NCBI GenBank assembly: GCA_012842725.1
Contig: DUSG01000276.1
Location: forward strand, 1 to 11,577
DNA: 11,577 bases
DNA from: Clostridiales bacterium
GTDB taxonomy: Bacteria; Bacillota; Clostridia; Lutisporales; Lutisporaceae
Reading direction: 5' to 3'
In this document: positions 1-5,448 of the stretch, piece after piece
Numbering within the stretch: the stretch's first letter is position 1
Layout: every line of letters starts with the position of its first letter
Notes under the pieces: model-generated
Told to the model about the DNA's origin: nothing
The model's input: the letters and a program-made list of their open reading frames with translations, nothing else
Databases searched by the model: none
Position numbers and translations under genes: made by a program

Positions 1-71
1 ACCTCAAAGGAGAAATCGAATATTACAGGAACATTTCCATATCCTACTTTAAGATTTTTTACTTTTAGCAT
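1..71 (-). CDS. livF: LivF-type branched-chain amino acid ABC transporter ATPase, partial (N-terminus only)
   Basis: Only the first 23 codons are inside the window; the gene continues past base 1. The visible peptide begins MLKVKNLKVGYGNVPVIFDF, the usual opening of LivF ATPases (a first beta strand, then a GYG A-loop whose Tyr stacks on the adenine of ATP). The ATG at 71 follows an AGGGGAG ribosome binding site at about 7 bases. It starts 23 bases before the livG stop, so the two genes overlap and are probably translationally coupled. Family knowledge: LivF pairs with LivG as the nucleotide-binding dimer on the inner face of the membrane. Walker and signature motifs lie outside the window, so the call rests on the N-terminus and on gene order. 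Confidence 0.85.
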   Translation of the reverse strand, partial: MLKVKNLKVGYGNVPVIFDFSFE

Positions 72-789
72 GATATCGCTCCCCTAAATAAGCTTTAATT
101 ACCTCTTCATTATTGACAACTTCCTGGGGTGGGCCTTCAGTTATCTTCTTTCCTGCATTCAGAACCACAATATTATCAGATATAGGCATGATGGCTTCCA
201 TTATGTGCTCGACAATAAGCAGTGAAAGCCCTTTTTCCTTGAGCTTGAGGCACAAGCTCATGACATCTTTGATTTCCGTCTGGTTCAAGCCTGCCATACA
301 TTCATCCAGCATCAGAATCCTGGGATTTGTAGCTAAAGCTCTTGCTATTTCTACCCTTTTCCTGTCTGCTATGGTTAGATTGGCCCCTAGTACATCCTTC
401 TTCGGCGTCAGTCCTGTTATATCTAAAATTTCCTCAGCTATCTCCTCGGCTTTTTTGCGGTTGTTGGTATGCAGAAATGCTCCGGTCATGACATTCTCTT
501 TTACAGTCATTTCATTTAGCGTTTTTACAATTTGGAATGTACGAGTGACACCAAGCCGGCATATTTTGTGAGGAGCCATACCTGTAATATCCTTACCGTC
601 AAATATTACATTGCCGCAATATGGCTTGTAAAACCCTGTTATACAGTTGAACAAGGTGGTTTTACCGGCTCCGTTGGGTCCAATCAGGCTCACTATTTCA
701 TTTTCATGTATGGTGAAGGATACGTCTTCGTTGGCAACCAGAGAACCAAATTTCATTGTTATATTCTTAATTTCCAGAAGTGGCTTCAA
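49..789 (-). CDS. livG: LivG-type branched-chain amino acid ABC transporter ATPase
   Basis: ABC ATPase of about 246 residues that energises the LivHM permease. Numbered from a possible upstream GTG at 801, it has Walker A GPNGAGKTT (41-49), Q-loop Gln90, Walker B RILMLDE (161-167) and H-loop His199. The signature segment reads LTIADRKRVE (142-151) rather than LSGGQ. I recall the same kind of replacement (LTLAGRKRLE) in one LivG subgroup, so I do not read it as loss of function. Start choice: the GTG at 801 sits directly on its GGAGG (801-805), which leaves no spacing. The TTG at 789 (MKPLLEIKNITMKFG) has an 11-base spacer and fits better. The gene overlaps the end of livM by 23 bases and the start of livF by 23 bases. 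The LivG rather than LivF assignment also follows from gene order. Confidence 0.93.
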   Translation of the reverse strand: MKPLLEIKNITMKFGSLVANEDVSFTIHENEIVSLIGPNGAGKTTLFNCITGFYKPYCGNVIFDGKDITGMAPHKICRLGVTRTFQIVKTLNEMTVKENVMTGAFLHTNNRKKAEEIAEEILDITGLTPKKDVLGANLTIADRKRVEIARALATNPRILMLDECMAGLNQTEIKDVMSLCLKLKEKGLSLLIVEHIMEAIMPISDNIVVLNAGKKITEGPPQEVVNNEEVIKAYLGERYHAKSKKS

Positions 790-1783
790 TTTTACCTTCA
801 CCTCCGATATTAGCCTTTTTAGACCTTTCGGCCAGCTTTTGAACTATACCTATGACTCCTTTTGGCTGATAGCAAGTGATGAGTATTATCAGCAGTCCGT
901 ATATCATAAGGTCCACACCTGTACCGGAACCGCCAAGTTTTATTCTGGTAAACTCAGAAAGAGGAATGAATATAGATGCTCCGATTATAGGGCCAAAAAC
1001 ATTGCCCACTCCGCCTAGTACCGTCAGTAATACTATTTTCATGGATACATCCAAAGAAAACATCATAAACGGGTCTATATAAAGTATATACTGGGCATAT
1101 ATGGAACCACAGATGGCTGATATAAAAGCTGATATCAGCATGGTATAAAGCTTGTAATTGGTAGGATTTATGCCTATGGATTCAGCAACCTCATGGCTCT
1201 CCCTTATAGCTTTTAGATAATAACCCATCTTGGAATTTTCCAAATAACTGCACAGTATAATTACTGCCGTAAACATTACCAGGCATATATATACCCAAGG
1301 CGTCTTTTCATTGAATTGCAGATAGAATAATCTTTTGATGAAATCTGATGATCTTGGGATTATAGGAATTGATATGCCTGTAGCTCCTTCTACATATTTC
1401 CAACTTACAAAAATCTGTTTTATAATCTCCGCAACAGCCAGCGTAGCTACTGCAAAATAATGCCCCTTCAGTTTAAAGCAGGGATAACTCATAATGGCAG
1501 CTACTGCGGCTGCAATAATTCCTCCTAATATTAAACCAATCCAAGGTGTAATGCCATAGCGGTAATAAAGAACAGCGGAAGTATATGCACCTATGCCGAA
1601 AAACGCTGCATGTCCAAAGGATGTCTGTCCTGCAAAGCCTGTGATAAGGTTCCAAGCTTCTCCCAGGGTAGCAAATATCAGCAACAGGATTACAGCATTA
1701 AGTACGGCTTTGGATTTAGTTATTATAGGTATCAATGCCAGTATGGCAATTATTATTAACAATATCTTTTTATTCCTTACCAT
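767..1783 (-). CDS. livM: LivM-type branched-chain amino acid ABC transporter permease
   Basis: Integral membrane permease of 338 residues, normal for LivM, with an N-terminal hydrophobic helix (7-22) and roughly eight to nine further membrane segments. The family hallmark is GFAGQTSFGHAAFFGIGAY (about 49-67). A second typical element, VLGGVGNVFGPIIGA, lies in the C-terminal third; it belongs to the cytoplasmic loop region that contacts the ATPases. The ATG at 1783 overlaps the livH stop by 7 bases (ATGGTAA). The Shine-Dalgarno signal before it is weak (GGGG), so translation probably depends on coupling to livH. The C-terminus is hydrophilic and runs into the livG start. Family knowledge: LivM and LivH form the heterodimeric channel. 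The transported solute cannot be told from the permease. Confidence 0.94.
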   Translation of the reverse strand: MVRNKKILLIIIAILALIPIITKSKAVLNAVILLLIFATLGEAWNLITGFAGQTSFGHAAFFGIGAYTSAVLYYRYGITPWIGLILGGIIAAAVAAIMSYPCFKLKGHYFAVATLAVAEIIKQIFVSWKYVEGATGISIPIIPRSSDFIKRLFYLQFNEKTPWVYICLVMFTAVIILCSYLENSKMGYYLKAIRESHEVAESIGINPTNYKLYTMLISAFISAICGSIYAQYILYIDPFMMFSLDVSMKIVLLTVLGGVGNVFGPIIGASIFIPLSEFTRIKLGGSGTGVDLMIYGLLIILITCYQPKGVIGIVQKLAERSKKANIGGEGKIEATSGN

Positions 1784-2634
1784 CCGAACAACCCCTTCGG
1801 CCTAACTTGTATCACAATCAGATAGATTAAGAATACAATGGCATATTTAAATTGAGTTCCAAACATATATCCGCCTAATGCCTCAGCCAGTCCAATTATT
1901 AGTCCTCCGAAAAGGGCTCCTTTAATATTACCGAAACCTCCCAAAGCCACACTGACAAAAGCCAGCACACTATATAAGGCTCCCGCAGCGGGATAGATTG
2001 GGAAGAATGTTGACATAAGGGCACCGGCAACTCCAACGCAAGCTCCGGAAATGCCAAAGGTAATGGCATATATTTTCTTTGTATTGATGCCCATAAGTTG
2101 TGCTGTATTTTTATTCAATGCAGTTGCCTGAATGGCTTTTCCTGTGCGAGTTTTGTCTATAAAAATCATTATGGCTACTGTCATGATTATACTTGCTGCC
2201 GCTGCTACAATCTGAGGCATACCTATGACGATATTTCCAATTTCAATGGTTTTTCCGGATACTATTGAGTTGTTGATATATCTGAAATTAGGCGTCCATA
2301 AGAATTGGGCAAGATTTTTAAGAAACATGCTCAATCCAAAAGTAGCCAACAATGCAGTCAAACCGGGAGCGTTGATAACTCTTCGTATAATTCCGAAATA
2401 TGTAAGAACCCCAAGAATAAATATCAATAATGTACATACGGGTAGCGCTATCAGAGGATCTACGGCTAAAATAGAAAACATCCAAAATGCTGTATACATG
2501 CTAAGCATTAAAAATTCGCCATGAGCAAAATTGATTATATCCATAACTCCCCAGGTAAGGCTCAGCCCTACAGACACTAAAGCATATATGAATCCCATCA
2601 ATATCCCATTTGCTATAATCTGTTCTATTATCAT
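1777..2634 (-). CDS. livH: LivH-type branched-chain amino acid ABC transporter permease
   Basis: Membrane permease of 285 residues, the length expected for LivH. The defining N-terminal block is GLSLTWGVMDIINFAHGEF (about 23-41), followed by multiple hydrophobic helices. Near the C-terminus is ALGGFGNIKGALFGGLIIG, the counterpart of the LGG-GAxxGG loop in the family. The protein ends RPKGLFGW, a common LivH terminus. The ATG at 2634 is preceded by a good AAGGAG site about 8 bases upstream, so unlike livM and livG it can recruit ribosomes independently. It lies 76 bases downstream of livJ, with a stem-loop between them that may lower permease expression relative to the binding protein. Confidence 0.94.
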   Translation of the reverse strand: MIIEQIIANGILMGFIYALVSVGLSLTWGVMDIINFAHGEFLMLSMYTAFWMFSILAVDPLIALPVCTLLIFILGVLTYFGIIRRVINAPGLTALLATFGLSMFLKNLAQFLWTPNFRYINNSIVSGKTIEIGNIVIGMPQIVAAAASIIMTVAIMIFIDKTRTGKAIQATALNKNTAQLMGINTKKIYAITFGISGACVGVAGALMSTFFPIYPAAGALYSVLAFVSVALGGFGNIKGALFGGLIIGLAEALGGYMFGTQFKYAIVFLIYLIVIQVRPKGLFGW

Positions 2635-2650
2635 AAGCCCTTCTCCTTTT
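2635..2650 (-). promoter_or_regulatory. Ribosome binding site of livH
   Basis: On the minus strand the sequence reads AAAAGGAGAAGGGCTT directly before the livH ATG. The AAGGAG core at about 8 bases is a near-ideal Shine-Dalgarno. It is the independent translation entry point for the permease/ATPase part of the operon downstream of the livJ-livH stem-loop. Confidence 0.6.
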
Positions 2651-2667
2651 AATTATTAGCAGATATT

Positions 2668-2700
2668 AACAGAGAGCGGAGAAGCCTCTGCTCTCCTGTT
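2668..2700 (-). other. Intercistronic stem-loop between livJ and livH
   Basis: An inverted repeat has a left arm at 2668-2681 (AACAGAGAGCGGAG), a four-base loop at 2682-2685 and a right arm at 2686-2700 with one bulged C at 2696. That gives about 14 pairs, one of them G-T. It begins 10 bases after the livJ stop. In the direction of transcription it is followed by TTAATATC, not a run of T, so it is unlikely to be a strong terminator. Hairpins in this position in binding-protein operons usually protect the 3' end of the binding-protein mRNA or act as partial terminators. That role is an inference here. Confidence 0.65.
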
Positions 2701-2710
2701 TTCATTTAGG

Positions 2711-4027
2711 TTATCTTTTACTCCATTCAGGAATAGGAACAACAGGTTCTACAGTAGCTATATCAACAGGATAAACTGCTCTGTATTCTTTATTCTGAGT
2801 CTGTACGACATAAGATGCCAGTATTTCATTCTGTCCCTTGCTGTCAAACTTGATAGCACCTGTAGCGAAGTAAGGAGCTTTGAATTCCGTTTTCTTGATT
2901 ACATCCATTATGGCATCTCCGTCAAGGCTACCTGCTATATTGATAGCTTCAGCAAGTACCATTACCGATGCAAATTCCTCTAAGGCCGGTCCGTCCAGGT
3001 CTGCGCCTGTCTTAGCCTTATACATTTCGTTTATGACAGCAAGTTCAGGCATATCTGCTAATTTATCAGCGGAGAAAGCTGCACCGCCTGCGAAATAATC
3101 TCCGTCATTGCCCAGGTTTATTACAAACTGAGTATCCTGGAAACCACCGCAATAGTTCAGAACAGCCTTCGGGTTAACATTGAATTCCTTATACTTATTT
3201 ACAAACATGGTTATATCAGCAATATATGAAGCGTGGAAAATTGCATCCGCATTAAGGCTCTTAATCTGCTGTACTTCCGTGTCAACGTTAGTGACATCTA
3301 CCGCATAAGGTACAACGCCCACTAATTCAAAACCAAGAGCTCCGTATTTCTCTTTAACCCACTTTTCCACCATTTCTTTTGCGTGTACGCCGAATTCATT
3401 GTCTATGTAAGCAACAGCTACAGTCTTAATTCCGGCATTGTATTTCTCATTGAGGTGTATCAGATAGTCAAAGAACATAGCTGTTTCTATGTCATCATTG
3501 GGAGCAATTCTTACGAAATAGTTAAGTCCTCTCTCTGTCAAAGCCGCTGATGATGAGGAACCGGCAACGAATGGAATTCCGTATTGTTCCGCTGATTGGC
3601 TTGCAGGCTTTGTAGCAGAACTCTGATATGCACCCACCAGTCCTACTACTCCTTGTTCTATAAGCCTTTCTGCCTCTGACTTGGCCATTTCAGGGTTCCC
3701 CTGATGATCTGCAAATATGATCTCAAGTTTTGCATTGCCTAGATTCGGCAATCCTGCTTCCTTAGCTAAAGGAACATTTGCCAAATCGGCATATTCTCCG
3801 TTAATGATTTCCTGAGCTACCTCCATTGCTGCTCTCAACTTAACTCCTGTTGCAGCAGCTCCGCCTGTTAAAGGCAGTATGGCACCGATTGTAACTTTTT
3901 CAACATTTGCGGACTGTTCTCCTTCTGTTGTTGTTTCAGAAGCTGCAGGTTGTCCGGATGAACAGCCGGCCATTACTGAAGTAATCAACATGATGGCAAC
4001 AAGTAACAATGCTAATTTTAATTTCAT
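2711..4027 (-). CDS. livJ: Branched-chain amino acid ABC transporter substrate-binding lipoprotein (LivJ type, Peripla_BP_6)
   Basis: Extracytoplasmic solute-binding protein of 438 residues. It has a lipoprotein signal peptide: MKLK, a hydrophobic stretch, then the lipobox SVMAGC with lipidated Cys22. A Ser/Thr/Glu-rich linker follows (about 23-44), and then the type I periplasmic-binding fold starting VTIGAILPLTGGAAATG. Start choice: an in-frame ATG six codons upstream (4045) has no ribosome binding site. The ATG at 4027 has GGGGG (4035-4039) at 7 bases and begins a classical signal peptide. The protein is longer than E. coli LivJ, as is usual in Firmicutes. It is the first gene of the liv operon. 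Members of this family bind amino acids, amides, urea or aromatic acids, so the ligand is not determined. Confidence 0.93.
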   Translation of the reverse strand: MKLKLALLLVAIMLITSVMAGCSSGQPAASETTTEGEQSANVEKVTIGAILPLTGGAAATGVKLRAAMEVAQEIINGEYADLANVPLAKEAGLPNLGNAKLEIIFADHQGNPEMAKSEAERLIEQGVVGLVGAYQSSATKPASQSAEQYGIPFVAGSSSSAALTERGLNYFVRIAPNDDIETAMFFDYLIHLNEKYNAGIKTVAVAYIDNEFGVHAKEMVEKWVKEKYGALGFELVGVVPYAVDVTNVDTEVQQIKSLNADAIFHASYIADITMFVNKYKEFNVNPKAVLNYCGGFQDTQFVINLGNDGDYFAGGAAFSADKLADMPELAVINEMYKAKTGADLDGPALEEFASVMVLAEAINIAGSLDGDAIMDVIKKTEFKAPYFATGAIKFDSKGQNEILASYVVQTQNKEYRAVYPVDIATVEPVVPIPEWSKR

Positions 4028-4116
4028 TCTCACACCCCCATCCATAAAAATATTTTTAGACTTGCCCTCAGTTAAATATATTCTTTATGGTCGACAATTA
4101 ATGCATAATTTTGAAT
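4028..4116 (-). promoter_or_regulatory. Leader and presumed promoter region of the liv operon
   Basis: AT-rich 89-base space between the terminator of the upstream operon and livJ. Because a strong minus-strand terminator precedes it, a liv promoter is expected here. I find no convincing -35/-10 pair. TTGTCG (4090-4095 on the complement) and TATATT further downstream are too close together (about 11 bases) for an ordinary sigma-A promoter. A perfect 14-base palindrome, TAAAAATATTTTTA (4045-4058), lies in the likely leader just before the livJ ribosome binding site and could be a protein or RNA regulatory site. The position is an inference from the gene layout. Confidence 0.35.
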
Positions 4117-4144
4117 AAAAAAACCGAAGCAAAAACGCTTCGGT
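4117..4144 (-). terminator. Rho-independent terminator after the flavoprotein-ferredoxin-peptidase operon
   Basis: On the minus strand, a perfect 8-pair stem ACCGAAGC / GCTTCGGT with a six-base loop (GTTTTT) runs directly into a T tract (TTTTTTT). The stem begins about 15 bases after the TAG of the M42 peptidase. On the plus strand the hairpin is followed by TAAAACA, without a T run, so it acts in the minus direction only. It makes livJ-F a transcription unit separate from the genes at 4160-7385. Confidence 0.9.
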
Positions 4145-4159
4145 AAAACATATTTCAAT

Positions 4160-5158
4160 CTATTCAAATTTAAACTCTCTGCTTACATATCTGCTTAACA
4201 ACTTTACGGCAGCCTCCACATCATCCATGTTCACCATGCTGTTGGGACCGTGAGGATATCTGGTTGCTACTGTTATGCCACAGGCTCTCACACCATAGTT
4301 GGACAGATTGATGGAACTTGCATCAGTCCCGCCTTTGGCTATTACATCAAACTGGTACTTAATATTATTCTCCTTACAACATTTCACCATCTCATCAACC
4401 AGATATTCATCACATATGACTGATGGGTCCGATATTTTAATTCCGCCTCCCTCACCCAAAGTATTGCTGCCTTCCAAATCGCAGGGATAGTCATGAGCAG
4501 GTGTAATGTCCACAGCTATACCGATATCAGGATTTAATCTTTCAGCAGCCGCTTTTGCTCCTCTGCAGCCCAATTCCTCCTGTACCGTGAATACCAAATA
4601 TACATCATTGTAAGGCGTTCCCATTTCCATTAGGGCTCTAATCATCACATAGCAACCCACTCTATTGTCCAAAGCCTTGGCAGTGATGTTATTTCCCTTA
4701 AGCTCCGCATATTCTCCTATATAACTTGCCACATCCCCTACTTTCACAAATTCTTCAGCCTCTTCTTTGGATTTGACTCCAATATCTATACACAGTTTTG
4801 TAAAATCATTTTTTACATTTTCAAAGGTGGTGGTGCTATTGACTATACCGATGACGCCGTTTCTGAACCTGACTCTGCTCATGTAAGTGGTTTCAGCCCA
4901 TAAGAATCCCAAAGGCTTGAATTTTATAATGCCGGAAGATTCTATCTTGGTAACCTGAATTCCAATCTCATCCATATGGGCAGCTGCCATTATCTTTTTC
5001 TTATCCTTGCCGTAACCTTTCTTGCAGACAATCAGATTGCCTATGGCGTCCACCATGATTTCATCAGCATAATCCTTCACAACATTTTTTATATAATCCC
5101 TTACTTCACTCTCATATCCGCTTACACCAAAAGCCTGGGTTAATTCCTTCAGCAACAT
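4160..5158 (-). CDS. M42 family metallo-aminopeptidase
   Basis: Cytoplasmic zinc/cobalt aminopeptidase of 332 residues, of the glutamyl aminopeptidase/deblocking aminopeptidase (FrvX, YsdC) family. Family landmarks are AAHMDEIG (His61, Asp63), KALDNRVG (Asp164), TVQEELGCRGA (Glu194 as likely general base, Glu195), AVDITPAHD (Asp217), GGTDA (277-281) and RYPHGPNS (His303). These supply the expected two-metal site. The usual HSPxE after the last His reads HGPNS here. Start choice: a GTG seven codons upstream (5179) has no site, whereas the ATG at 5158 has GGAGG at 8 bases and begins like other M42 proteins. It is the last gene of the operon, 17 bases after the ferredoxin gene, and is followed by a terminator. 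Family members usually trim peptides; a dedicated substrate for this one is inference. Confidence 0.93.
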   Translation of the reverse strand: MLLKELTQAFGVSGYESEVRDYIKNVVKDYADEIMVDAIGNLIVCKKGYGKDKKKIMAAAHMDEIGIQVTKIESSGIIKFKPLGFLWAETTYMSRVRFRNGVIGIVNSTTTFENVKNDFTKLCIDIGVKSKEEAEEFVKVGDVASYIGEYAELKGNNITAKALDNRVGCYVMIRALMEMGTPYNDVYLVFTVQEELGCRGAKAAAERLNPDIGIAVDITPAHDYPCDLEGSNTLGEGGGIKISDPSVICDEYLVDEMVKCCKENNIKYQFDVIAKGGTDASSINLSNYGVRACGITVATRYPHGPNSMVNMDDVEAAVKLLSRYVSREFKFE

Positions 5159-5175
5159 CTTATCCACCTCCAAAA

Positions 5176-5448
5176 TCACTTGTTGGCTTGCTCAAGCAAA
5201 AGCTTCTTCTCCACCCAATGAACTCTGTTCATAAGAGGATGTCGCAACTCTATGGCTCCTTCCACCGGACACTCCATTACGCAGCATCCGCAATACCAGC
5301 ATTCACCCGGATAGGCCACTATTGGAGGCTTGCCTTTTTCCGGATTGGGAAGAAATATATCCACCTGGCATATTTCCATACATCTATTACACCCTATACA
5401 TTTGCCTTTATCAAATATTATCGGATTAGCTGCTGGCATTTCCATCAT
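5176..5448 (-). CDS. AprB-like ferredoxin with two [4Fe-4S] clusters
   Basis: Small iron-sulfur protein of 90 residues. The first cluster motif is CIGCNRCMEIC (Cys17, 20, 23, 27) and the second is CWYCGCCVMECP (Cys50, 53, 56, 60). The order, the 22-residue insert between motifs with PGECWYC, and the tail EGAIELRHPL resemble the beta subunit of adenylylsulfate reductase. In that enzyme a Trp beside the first Cys of the second motif lies between FAD and the proximal cluster; Trp51 matches it. AprB is normally about 150 residues and its C-terminal arm wraps AprA, but this protein lacks most of that arm. The ATG overlaps the flavoprotein stop by ATGA, which implies a stable two-subunit enzyme made in equal amounts. 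The likely role is passing electrons between the flavin and a soluble carrier. There is no signal peptide, so it is cytoplasmic. Confidence 0.9.
   Translation of the reverse strand: MMEMPAANPIIFDKGKCIGCNRCMEICQVDIFLPNPEKGKPPIVAYPGECWYCGCCVMECPVEGAIELRHPLMNRVHWVEKKLLLEQANK

Noticed and set aside
113..571. Long plus-strand open frame opposite livG
   Set aside because: It is the antisense shadow of a gene with full ABC ATPase motifs. It has no ribosome binding site and no recognisable domain.
4028..4116. Riboswitch in the livJ leader
   Set aside because: The space is under 90 bases, AT-rich, and shows no conserved riboswitch core or stacked helices.
4123..4144. Plus-strand terminator use of the ACCGAAGC hairpin
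   Set aside because: The hairpin is followed by TAAAACA on the plus strand, and no plus-strand gene ends there.
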